The notes below the pieces were generated by a model. The model ran no database searches. It was given only the letters and a program-made list of their open reading frames with translations, and was not told where the DNA came from. From an uncultured Marvinbryantia sp. (GTDB taxonomy: Bacteria > Bacillota > Clostridia > Lachnospirales > Lachnospiraceae), in contig CALDMO010000005.1 of the NCBI GenBank assembly GCA_937915375.1, positions 5,568-69,567 on the forward strand: 64,000 nt of DNA, written 5' to 3'. Made by a program: the position numbers and the translations under genes. Shown piece by piece: positions 18,074 through 26,616 of the stretch. The stretch's first letter is position 1. Each line of letters starts with the position of its first letter.

Positions 18074-19321
18074 ATGATAGGAAAAATTACGCATGGACTT
18101 GCATGGAGAGGCAGAAAAGTAAAACGGATAATAAGAAGAAAAGGAAGAAGACTTCTGGCAAAACCACGGAGATGGATGGTAAAGATATATAAGTACATGA
18201 CATTAAAGAAACTTTATCCGTCCACTTACCGCAAATATGCGAAAAATCCGGTAAAAGAAAATAAAATTGTTTTTCTGGAAGTGCGCTTGCAGGAATTGAC
18301 GGATAATTTTCAACGGATTTACACAGCGTTGCAAAAGAAGGGCGGATATGAACTGGTAATCTGTCATATTGGAGACGGTTTGTTGAGCCGTAAAGAACAG
18401 TATCACAATAGTCTTGCAGCCTTAAAGGAGATTGCGGATGCGAAATATGTTTTTATCAATGATTCCTCTTCTTTGATTAGTTGCATTCCGCTGCGCAAAG
18501 AGACGAAGGTCATTCAGACTTGGCATGCTTGCGGTGCGTTTAAGAAGTTTGGTTTCAGTACAGCAGAAAAGAAATTCGGCGGCACACGGGAACAGCTGTT
18601 GAAATATCCGCTGCATAAAAATTTTTCCATTGTAACAGTCAGTAGTCCGGAGGTAGTCTGGGCGTATGCAGAAGCGTTTAATATGAATGATCGCAAGAAG
18701 GATATTCTTCCGACCGGAATCAGTCGTACCGATGTGTTCTATGATCAGGATGCAATCCGCGCTGCGTACGAAAAAATTCATAATCTGATGCCGTCCAGCA
18801 GAAAGAAAAAAGTGATTCTTTACGCACCGACTTATCGGGGACGCGTTGCAAAAGCGTACTCTCCGGAAGAAATGGATCTGCAGCGGATGCATCAGGAACT
18901 TGGAGAAGAGTATGTGATTGTCTTTAAACATCATCCGTTTGTAAAAAAACGTCCGCAGGTTCCGGAAGAACTGAAGGAGTTTGCGGTAGATATGACAGAT
19001 GATATGGCGATCGAGGAGCTTTTAATGGTCAGCGATATCTGTATTTCTGATTATTCTTCGCTAGTATTTGAATTTTCCTTATTTGAACGACCGATGATTT
19101 TCTTTGCATATGATCTGGATGAATATTTTGACTGGCGTGGTTTTTATTATCCGTATGAAGAAATGACGCCAGGACCGATCTGTAAGGAAACGGGGGAAAT
19201 GATAGACTATATCAAAAATCTGGATACGAGATTTGACAAGCAGCAGGTGACTGCATTTAAAGAGAAGTTTATGAGTGCGTGTGATGGACATGCGACGGAG
19301 AGAATATTGGAGTTATTGTAG
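18074..19321 (+). CDS. Second CDP-polyol phosphotransferase (TagF/TarL-like)
   Basis: The 415-residue protein starts with a very basic region (RRKGRRLLAKPRRW), likely a membrane-surface anchor. It then shows the family signatures: VIQTWHACGAFKKFGFS near residue 153, GISRTDVFYD, APTYRGR, HHPFVKK, and ISDYSSLVFEFSLF near residue 320. It resembles the 13.7-kb gene in motif order and in the end sequence FMSACDGHATERI, so they are paralogues. The next gene (acyltransferase) starts two bases after its stop. One of the two enzymes may prime and the other extend the chain, as in known teichoic acid systems; that is inference. Confidence 0.88.
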   Translation: MIGKITHGLAWRGRKVKRIIRRKGRRLLAKPRRWMVKIYKYMTLKKLYPSTYRKYAKNPVKENKIVFLEVRLQELTDNFQRIYTALQKKGGYELVICHIGDGLLSRKEQYHNSLAALKEIADAKYVFINDSSSLISCIPLRKETKVIQTWHACGAFKKFGFSTAEKKFGGTREQLLKYPLHKNFSIVTVSSPEVVWAYAEAFNMNDRKKDILPTGISRTDVFYDQDAIRAAYEKIHNLMPSSRKKKVILYAPTYRGRVAKAYSPEEMDLQRMHQELGEEYVIVFKHHPFVKKRPQVPEELKEFAVDMTDDMAIEELLMVSDICISDYSSLVFEFSLFERPMIFFAYDLDEYFDWRGFYYPYEEMTPGPICKETGEMIDYIKNLDTRFDKQQVTAFKEKFMSACDGHATERILELL

Positions 19322-19322
19322 G

Positions 19323-20355
19323 ATGAAGACGAGGGTAGCGAAGTGGGATAATTTGAAAGCTTTTTTGATCCTATGTGTGGTTGTAGGGCATGTGGCAGAT
19401 TTGTATGTTGGGGAATCGGATGTTCTGAAAGGGATTTCTCTATTTTTGTACTTCTTTCATATGCCTGCGTTTCTCTTTATATCTGGTCTTCTGTCAAAGA
19501 GAGTAATTGAGCAAAATCAAATTGAAAAAGTAGTACCATATCTTATAGTATATTTTTTTACAAAATTTTTGTTGTTTTTTGTTTCTGGAGTCATACGAAG
19601 TAATTGGACATTGAGTTTTTTTTATGAAAAAGGTGTACCTTGGTTTGCTTTGGCATTGTTCGTAATGTACTTACTTACCATGTATGTAAAACGATTCGAG
19701 TGGAGATATGTTTTAACATGGAGTCTGGTGTTAAGTTTCTTTGTTGGCTATGATCAGACAATAGGCGATTTTCTTGCAATCCGGCGTATTATTAACTTTT
19801 ATCCATTTTTCTATGTAGGTTATTTAGTTGATTCGGAAAAACTGGAAAAAGTATTTTTAGGATGGAAATGGAAAATGGCAGCATGGGTAGGCATTGGAAT
19901 CATTGGAGTATTTTGTCTGATTGGTGTGGATAAGCTTTACTGGTTAAGATTGCTGATGACCGGAAGGAATCCGTACAGTGTTTTAAGCGAACAATTATTG
20001 CCCTACGGGGGGGGTGATTCGTATATTACTGATGGCAGCAACGTTTTTGATGATTGCTTTGCTTGTTGTGGCGATACCTGCTAAAAAATACTGGTTCACA
20101 AAAATTGGTATGAGGACACTTCCGATATATGTGATTCATTACGCGTTTATTTATGTTTTATTTTATGGAATGCATGTGAAAGAATGGATTCAGAGTGTGC
20201 TTCCATATAGAGGGGGATGGCAGATAGGTGTTTTGGTGATCGGAATTGCCATTATGTTGGTATGTGCGAATCCAGGATTCAATTATGTTGTGAAAGAGAT
20301 GATGCAAATAGGAGAAAAGAATACATGGAAAGAGAAAAATGGCTCGATACATTAA
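19323..20355 (+). pseudogene. Acyltransferase-3 gene, frame broken at a G8 tract
   Basis: The first part encodes a membrane O-acyltransferase with an N-terminal NLKAFLILCVVVGHV span and many further spans. At a run of eight G (20007-20014) the frame shifts. The first frame ends in an unrelated tail at 20084. The expected continuation, with spans such as MRTLPIYVIHYAFIYVLF, is in the other frame to 20355. With seven G the two parts join into a protein of about 344 residues, the usual family size. It may be a phase-variable gene in the OFF state, a decayed gene, or a sequencing error in the homopolymer. It would add an O-acyl group to the surface polymer. The ATG at 19323 directly follows the preceding stop. 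Confidence 0.8.
20007..20014 (+). repeat. G8 homopolymer tract in acyltransferase gene
   Basis: Eight consecutive G bases lie inside the coding region after CCCTAC. It is the only G run of this length noticed in the window. Loss of one G restores the frame. Confidence 0.9.
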
Positions 20356-21458
20356 AAGGGCTTGCATGTCTGATTGTTTTTTTAGATCACTTTTACCTTG
20401 CTTTTCGTCCTCAGTTGGAAGGGGTGGAAGCATTTTTGAACATAAAACCATTTGCAATATTGATAAATGGAAATTTTGCAGTTTGTTTATTTCTATTAAT
20501 TAGCGCATATATAATAAGTAGTTCGGTATATTGTCATAGATCATTTGAAGCAATACAAAAGATAGCATTTAAACGATATTTTCGATTAATGCCACCAATA
20601 TTTTTTGCATCGATATTGTCTCTGGTAATTAGTAAAACGATTGGGTATTTTAATGATGAAGTAGGAGCGATTTTAAATAATGGATGGTTGACTGGATTTT
20701 TTTCACAGGAATTAACAGTTGGAAATATGATAAAAACATCGCTGGTGGATGTTTGGTGGAAAGGTAATAGTATTTTTAATGGACCATTCTGGATGTTGTA
20801 TATTATGTTTTTAGGAACATTTTTGGTAATTATTTTATCAATAATTACTGCAACTGGAAAAAAGGGGGGAGTACTTGTACTGAGTTGTGTGTTAGGTATT
20901 TATTTGTACCTTGAAGACTATCTTTTCTGTATGGTTCTTGGAAATATCTTAGGATATTTGAAATGTAATACAGAATTTTTTAGTAAATGGAATAAGAATA
21001 ACATATGTATTGTTATAAGTGTGATGTTATTACTTTCAGCCTTTTATTTGCCGGCGTATCAAATAGAAATTATGGATGGAATAAGTAAAATAGGAATACG
21101 CAATATTTTTAAGAACCGGATTTTTTATAATGGAATGGGAAGCTTTTTTTTAGTTTTTTCTGTAATGGGGTTGTCAAAAATAAAGACCTTCTTAGGAAGA
21201 AGTACAATTCTGGATAGAATAAATGAGATAAGTTTTTCAATATATCTTGTTCATTGGCCGATTATTTCATCATTTTCGTGTTTTGTGTATTTGAAATTAA
21301 GTGATAGTTTTCAACAAAATATGGGGATGTTTATGTTAATGTTGTTTGTATGTACAGTGATTGTAGTGTTAGTATTTTCAAAGTTATTTTATGAAGTGAT
21401 AGAAAAAAGAGTTTGCAATAAGTTTGTAAAGAAAATTTGTAATAGTTATTTTGGATAA
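20325..21458 (+). CDS. Acyltransferase-3 family membrane O-acyltransferase
   Basis: A 377-residue polytopic protein with the family's N-terminal LDTLKGLACLIVFLDHFY (catalytic histidine in span 1) and about ten membrane spans ending near a basic C-terminus. The RYFRLMPPIFFAS block after span 2 is typical. The ATG at 20325 lies about ten bases after AGGAG, inside the end of the preceding acyltransferase frame (31-base overlap). The gene is intact, unlike its neighbour. Family role is transfer of acetyl or other acyl groups to surface sugars or polyols. The region is markedly AT-rich compared with 0-18 kb. Confidence 0.88.
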   Translation: MEREKWLDTLKGLACLIVFLDHFYLAFRPQLEGVEAFLNIKPFAILINGNFAVCLFLLISAYIISSSVYCHRSFEAIQKIAFKRYFRLMPPIFFASILSLVISKTIGYFNDEVGAILNNGWLTGFFSQELTVGNMIKTSLVDVWWKGNSIFNGPFWMLYIMFLGTFLVIILSIITATGKKGGVLVLSCVLGIYLYLEDYLFCMVLGNILGYLKCNTEFFSKWNKNNICIVISVMLLLSAFYLPAYQIEIMDGISKIGIRNIFKNRIFYNGMGSFFLVFSVMGLSKIKTFLGRSTILDRINEISFSIYLVHWPIISSFSCFVYLKLSDSFQQNMGMFMLMLFVCTVIVVLVFSKLFYEVIEKRVCNKFVKKICNSYFG

Positions 21459-21579
21459 AAACAAAATATTAAGTTGTAAAAATGGAATTAAATCGGAAAG
21501 TATAGATGCAAAATAGAATGTAGGCGAATTTTTATTAGAATATAAAAATGATATTTTATAATACAGCAGGAGATTTAGA

Positions 21580-23310
21580 ATGGAAAACAATATTTTTGTA
21601 GATAAGGAAAGAATAACGGAGATTTTTATTAGTCTTGAGCAGGTGGACTCTTATCAAAGAGCCATTGCTTTGCTGAATAAAAAGATATTAGAAAGCAATA
21701 GAGAATATTTGTTTTTTCATGTAGGAAATGATAGCGTTGATAGAGATGTACTTGAAGCAGCAGCAGATTTTCTTGATAAGAATGATGTAAACATTGTAGT
21801 GTTTCCGCAGGCAGAGGATATTGAAACATATAATGAAGAAAAGGAAGATAATGTTACGGGATTATATAACATTCATTTAGAGCCGGAACTTAAAGTAGGT
21901 ACATTTAATTTTGTTGTTAGAAAATGTGAGAACCGTCTATTCAATGAAGAATTAAATGCAAGATGTGCATATTTGGACTATTTTCTCCGTGCAGTTACAG
22001 AAAAACTGTTTTTTGGTTATCTTAAAATGGGTGTACAGTATCATGAAGAGAATTTTTTTGATTGGTTTAGAATTCAAACATACGAAGAATATGAGAACTT
22101 TTATAAATTTTTCTTAAATGTATTAGAGAAGAAGCAGGGAAGCAACGGATATGCAGATGAATTAACACAAGGTATTGTAATAAAAGCGATTGATGACCTA
22201 TTAATGGAAGGCGCGTTGATACCGGAGATATTTTCGGAAGAAGAAAAGAAAACTTTAAGAGAATTATTAGGTAATATTATAGATGATATAGATATTATTG
22301 TTATGAAAGATCGAAATATTTTTGATAATTCTCACTTGTGTTATTTTTTGTCACTACGTTCTAAACAAGTTGATGTGTTGGCGGATAAAAATAAGTTTGG
22401 GGTTTTTTATGGTACAGAAGAAATATTGAGCTGGCGCACAGTAGGATTTCATGTAAATAGTTTAAAAATAGAAAATGGTAAACTGAGGATTGTAGGCTGT
22501 TTCAGAAATCCGGCCAGCTGTTTGATGGAGTTTGTACCTTATATAGTTCGGAATGGAAAAATGGAAAAAGCAGAAACCACTGCCTCCAAATCCTCCTATA
22601 GAGGAACATCACAGGTGATTGCAAATTATCAGGATTACAAACTGGAGGTTCCGTATGACGAAAATGCAACATTTACAATGAAAGCATTGGTTCAGGGACA
22701 GATGTTTCCAGTAAAAATCATTCTGCATCCGCAGATACCGGTTAATACGGTCAGAGGAACATATAAGTTAGTGCGTAATGGTGTAAAATATACTTTTACT
22801 GATAGAAAGATAATAATAAAAAAACTTTCGCTGAAAGAAAGAATTTTGGAAGAAAAATGGGATTATCAGGATTTTAGACAAATGTATCCTGAGACATTTA
22901 AACTAAGAAATAAAATTAAAATAAACAAATTATTAGGAAAAAAGGTTCAGTTATATATTGACAAAAATGAGACGCCGGGCTTCAAAGAATTGTTTGAAAA
23001 AGAGGCACATAAAGGAGACAAAATTGTTAGGTATTATTGTTCGGACAAAGAAGAACATGTTAATGGAAAATTTGTTTTGTATGGAAGCGATAAGCACAAA
23101 TTGCTTTCTGGCATTGCAGAAAAAGTATTTACAACTTCTCCACGCTACAATGAATATAGTGCGTTTGATACGGATGAATGGAAATATTATCGTGATCTGA
23201 TGGAAAGCAGATTAGTTTATGTTTGCTCTATGAATGGAGAGTTTGTGACAGATCCGTTATTTGTGGTTGGAGAACAGAATATGGATGAAAAAATAATACT
23301 TAATATTTGA
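21580..23310 (+). CDS. Degenerate paralogue of the neighbouring GT2-phosphotransferase fusion
   Basis: The 576-residue protein has no intact catalytic motif, yet aligns by eye to the next protein along its length. Residues 40-78 (EYLFFHVGNDSVD, then NIVVFPQAED) match the GT2 DxD region, but FLDSDDAL has become FHVGNDSV. Residues 252-385 share the middle beta-rich linker (FGVFYGTEEILSWRTVGFHV against FGLFVAGRKMDVWKNVGVNI). Residues 453-530 match the first half of the glycerophosphotransferase domain, and the protein stops before the catalytic QHG part. It may be a non-catalytic partner, an acceptor-binding protein, or a decaying copy. The reading frame is intact and starts after AGGAG; codon use is AT-rich. 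Confidence 0.7.
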   Translation: MENNIFVDKERITEIFISLEQVDSYQRAIALLNKKILESNREYLFFHVGNDSVDRDVLEAAADFLDKNDVNIVVFPQAEDIETYNEEKEDNVTGLYNIHLEPELKVGTFNFVVRKCENRLFNEELNARCAYLDYFLRAVTEKLFFGYLKMGVQYHEENFFDWFRIQTYEEYENFYKFFLNVLEKKQGSNGYADELTQGIVIKAIDDLLMEGALIPEIFSEEEKKTLRELLGNIIDDIDIIVMKDRNIFDNSHLCYFLSLRSKQVDVLADKNKFGVFYGTEEILSWRTVGFHVNSLKIENGKLRIVGCFRNPASCLMEFVPYIVRNGKMEKAETTASKSSYRGTSQVIANYQDYKLEVPYDENATFTMKALVQGQMFPVKIILHPQIPVNTVRGTYKLVRNGVKYTFTDRKIIIKKLSLKERILEEKWDYQDFRQMYPETFKLRNKIKINKLLGKKVQLYIDKNETPGFKELFEKEAHKGDKIVRYYCSDKEEHVNGKFVLYGSDKHKLLSGIAEKVFTTSPRYNEYSAFDTDEWKYYRDLMESRLVYVCSMNGEFVTDPLFVVGEQNMDEKIILNI

Positions 23311-23321
23311 GGTGGAAGAAT

Positions 23322-26114
23322 ATGGAATTTAAATATCGTGTTTCGGTAATAATACCAATATATAACAGTGAAAAATATCTGGAATGGTGTGTGAATTCTG
23401 TACTTCAAGATCAAGGTCCACATGAAGATTATGAGGTTGTGTTGGTTGATGATGGATCGACAGATTCCAGTCCGCAAATATGTGATAAATTTGCAGCGGA
23501 GTATGAAAATGTTTTGGTTATTCATAAGGAAAATGAAAAGTTATCTGCAACGCGAAATCGAGGAATGAGAGAAGCGAGTGGTAAATATTTTTGCTTTTTA
23601 GATTCGGATGATGCATTGTTGCCAAATACAATTAATAAGGTGGCTGATTTTTTTGATGAACATTATGAAGAAGTTGACCTTGTGACTTATCCGCAGGTTG
23701 ATATTTTAAGAAATGGAACGATTCATCAACATTTTCGATATGATATTTTGAAGGAATCTGGTGTTTATGATTTAAGAATCAATCCTTATATTACCCAAAC
23801 CAGAGTAAATGTTTTCGCAAAAAATAAAGGAAAAGAAAACAACGTTTATTTTGATACGACACCGGGATTTCGACACGAGGACAGCTGTTATAATACGTAT
23901 GTGCTAAAAGAGAAAATGAAAATTGGTTATTGTAAAGCAGGTGGTTATATCTATGCGCTGAACAATGATAATATAACAGCTAATTATTTCTATGCATATT
24001 ATATTTATGAAACATCTATGAGATATTATGAACAGCTGTTTGATGCTTTTCCGGAGGGGAAAATCCCGGCATATGTACAGGCGGTTGTACTAAATGATTT
24101 AGGGTGGAAATTCAGATCGAACAAGTTGTATCCTTATCATTACGAGAAGGAAGAATTGAAAAAAGCGAAGGAACGGGTAAGAGACCTTATTTCAAGAATC
24201 GATGTGCGTGTGATACGTACTATGCCTAATATAGACCTTTATCATAGAATGTTTTTTTTGAAACTGCATAAGAAATGTGTACCAGAAGTGATTTGCGATA
24301 GTCGAAAGTTTGGACTTTTTGTAGCGGGCAGAAAGATGGATGTATGGAAAAATGTTGGCGTTAATATCCAAAAGGTTGCAGTTACTGGTAATCGGTTAAA
24401 GTTTTATGCAGCCGTAAAGCATCCTGTTTGTACGTTTAAAAATGTTGAAGTGTGGGTAAAAGAAAATCAGGATGATAGAACATTACGTAAAATAGAAACA
24501 ACTGATTCGACGTATAGTTATAATGGCGCGAAAGAAAAAGTAACAGATTTTAGAAGATTTGTTGTAGAATGGGATATAGATGAAACACAGTCAGTAGAGT
24601 TTTTGTGTAAGATTGATGATTTTTTCTATCCGGCGGCATTTACGAATACGATGAATTCTCCGTTTGATAACGGTTATGGACGTTCTTTTCTCATAAAAGG
24701 AAATTATTACATTTCTTATCAGAAAAATATTTTGTTCTTTGAAAAACTGGGGGCTCGGGAGTATCAGCAGAAACGTGAAGAAGAAGCGGTTTATTATGTG
24801 AAACTTACCAAACGCTTGAAAGAGGAGCAAAAAGGTACTGAGGAAAAAAAGAAAAAAGAAGAAGAAGCGATAAATGAATTAAAAAAGAATACATCTATAT
24901 TTACTAATGTACAGGCAGTAGAAGAAATTGTAGTGATACCGGAAGACGATTACGATAAAATGTTGCAGATGCGAGGTGAATATTTAAAATTACCGAAAAA
25001 TAGAAAAATTTGGCTGTACAATGATGCCAATACCAATATTGAGAACGGCTTAATGCAATTTAGACATGATTTGGAAAAATGTGATGGTGTAGAAAGATAC
25101 TATGTGTATGATAACGAGTTTGAGGAAATAAAACATCATTTCAGAAAAAATGAAATGGACAAGCTAGTGAAATTTGGTTCAGAAGAGCATCGGAGGCTTT
25201 TTATCCAATCAAAAATGATTTTGACAGCTTATGCACAAAGAAATTATTATTGTCCGTTTAAAGGGAAAGAGGTATTGTACGTACAGGATTTATGGGACTA
25301 TAAGGTTGTTTATTTACAACATGGAATTTTACATGCAACGTTGCCATGGCAATATGGAAATGACAGAGTTGCGTTGGATAAGATAGTTGTTTCTTCTGAG
25401 TTCGAAAAGAAAAATCTTGTTGAAAATTATTCGTATCGTGAGGAAGAGATTATTGATGCAGGTATGGTGAGATTGGATTATATAGATCGTACAATCAAAC
25501 CGAAAAACCGTATTCTGATTGCACCATCGTGGAGACACTATTTGATTGGTGATATTTTCAATAATAGATGGACACCGCAGGAAGGAAAGTTTGTAAAGTC
25601 AGAGTATTATCAGGAATATATACGGCTGTTCAATGATAGTGAATTTATAAAAATGCTGGAGAAAAATGATCTTTATGTTGATTTTAAACTTCATCCAATA
25701 TTTGAGTGTTATGCAGAATTGTTCCATACGGGATCGGATAGAATATGTCTGGCTCCAAGTGCAGTAGAATTGTCAGATTATAGAATTTGTATTACAGATT
25801 TTTCTTCTTTTGTATTTGATTTTGTGTATTGTAATAAACCAATTTTGTATTTCATGCCGGATTACGATAAGTTCTGTTCAGGGATGCATACGTATAGGCA
25901 GCTAGACATTCCATTGGAAGAAGGGTTTGGTAAACTTTCTATTACGGCAGAAGAACTTACAAAAGATATTCAGGAGATTATCGATAATGATTATGCGATT
26001 CCGGAGAAATATCAAATTGTATCGGATACGTTTTTTACACAGTATTCAAATCATGCCGAAGATACGTATCAAGCTTTAATGAAGATGGAAGAAGAGAATG
26101 GAGAAAGAATGTGA
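23322..26114 (+). CDS. Fusion of GT2 glycosyltransferase and CDP-polyol phosphotransferase
   Basis: A 930-residue bifunctional enzyme. Residues 1-250 form a GT2 domain with VSVIIPIYNSEKYLEWCV, VDDGSTDSS and the DxD motif D94-S-D96. Residues about 330-480 are a beta-rich linker shared with the preceding protein. Residues about 490-525 are a lysine/glutamate-rich coiled coil. The rest is a TagF-type domain with YLQHG (Q666-H667-G668), LIAPSWRHY, HPIFE, and TDFSSFVFDF (D826). The start follows GAGGTGG. Such a protein could alternate sugar and polyol-phosphate addition to make a repeating teichoic-type polymer; that is inference from domains. It is strongly AT-rich, which suggests acquisition by transfer. 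Confidence 0.9.
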   Translation: MEFKYRVSVIIPIYNSEKYLEWCVNSVLQDQGPHEDYEVVLVDDGSTDSSPQICDKFAAEYENVLVIHKENEKLSATRNRGMREASGKYFCFLDSDDALLPNTINKVADFFDEHYEEVDLVTYPQVDILRNGTIHQHFRYDILKESGVYDLRINPYITQTRVNVFAKNKGKENNVYFDTTPGFRHEDSCYNTYVLKEKMKIGYCKAGGYIYALNNDNITANYFYAYYIYETSMRYYEQLFDAFPEGKIPAYVQAVVLNDLGWKFRSNKLYPYHYEKEELKKAKERVRDLISRIDVRVIRTMPNIDLYHRMFFLKLHKKCVPEVICDSRKFGLFVAGRKMDVWKNVGVNIQKVAVTGNRLKFYAAVKHPVCTFKNVEVWVKENQDDRTLRKIETTDSTYSYNGAKEKVTDFRRFVVEWDIDETQSVEFLCKIDDFFYPAAFTNTMNSPFDNGYGRSFLIKGNYYISYQKNILFFEKLGAREYQQKREEEAVYYVKLTKRLKEEQKGTEEKKKKEEEAINELKKNTSIFTNVQAVEEIVVIPEDDYDKMLQMRGEYLKLPKNRKIWLYNDANTNIENGLMQFRHDLEKCDGVERYYVYDNEFEEIKHHFRKNEMDKLVKFGSEEHRRLFIQSKMILTAYAQRNYYCPFKGKEVLYVQDLWDYKVVYLQHGILHATLPWQYGNDRVALDKIVVSSEFEKKNLVENYSYREEEIIDAGMVRLDYIDRTIKPKNRILIAPSWRHYLIGDIFNNRWTPQEGKFVKSEYYQEYIRLFNDSEFIKMLEKNDLYVDFKLHPIFECYAELFHTGSDRICLAPSAVELSDYRICITDFSSFVFDFVYCNKPILYFMPDYDKFCSGMHTYRQLDIPLEEGFGKLSITAEELTKDIQEIIDNDYAIPEKYQIVSDTFFTQYSNHAEDTYQALMKMEEENGERM

Positions 26115-26276
26115 CGAAGAGACAAGAACGATATGTTTTGATTTTTGGTATAATGACTAACATAATTTTTCTATTTTGAAGGCTAGGCAAGAATTCTGTA
26201 TGGGAAGATGGTGGTGATGGATTATACCGGTAATATAATGTATCCATTTGGAGATGTGATTCTATTAAAACTTTAA

Positions 26277-26369
26277 AAGACAGAGGATTCATACTCGGAT
26301 TTGAAAGTAGCAGTGATAAATATCAATCCGAGGAATGAAAAGGAGTTTCTTGTGGAAATGCAGAAATAG
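26277..26369 (+). pseudogene. Remnant of an Rpn-family nuclease gene
   Basis: About 30 codons encode KTEDSYSDLKVAVININP and a short tail ending at TAG. This matches KTEDPRLELKVTVLNINP in the intact Rpn gene 0.8 kb downstream, and the DNA is also clearly similar. No start or flanking Rpn sequence is present, so it is the scar of an older copy. The rest of 26115-26616 holds no gene that I can recognise. Confidence 0.6.
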
Positions 26370-26433
26370 ATGGTTTACCTCACATTCTATTAAAATACAA
26401 ACAAAAAGAGATGTATAATACAAAATATTGACA

Positions 26434-26483
26434 AAAAATCAGAATCATGATACTATTTTAGTAAGCATATGATTCTGATTTTT
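26434..26483. terminator. Perfect 15-bp inverted repeat, possible terminator or mobile-gene boundary
   Basis: AAAAATCAGAATCAT (26434-26448) is repeated inverted at 26469-26483 with a 20-base spacer. T-rich sequence follows. It lies between the Rpn remnant and the intact Rpn gene, so it could be a terminator or an end signal of an inserted segment. Confidence 0.5.
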
Positions 26484-26582
26484 CTTTGGGCTTCTGCCCG
26501 ATCTTTTTACAAGTGTAGCTTGTGAATCTTTTTATTCTGAAAATCTTATGCTTCCCAGAAAAGCAGGAGATTTTCGGAAATG

Positions 26583-26608
26583 CTCCTGCACGAAAATAAT
26601 TGCAGGAG
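26583..26608 (+). promoter_or_regulatory. Hairpin covering the ribosome site of the Rpn gene
   Basis: CTCCTGCA (26583-26590) pairs perfectly with TGCAGGAG (26601-26608) across a 10-base loop. The right arm is the Shine-Dalgarno sequence of the following ATG at 26617. In the folded mRNA the ribosome site would be hidden. Similar sequestration limits transposase synthesis in some insertion sequences. Confidence 0.6.
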
Positions 26609-26616
26609 GAAAAAGT

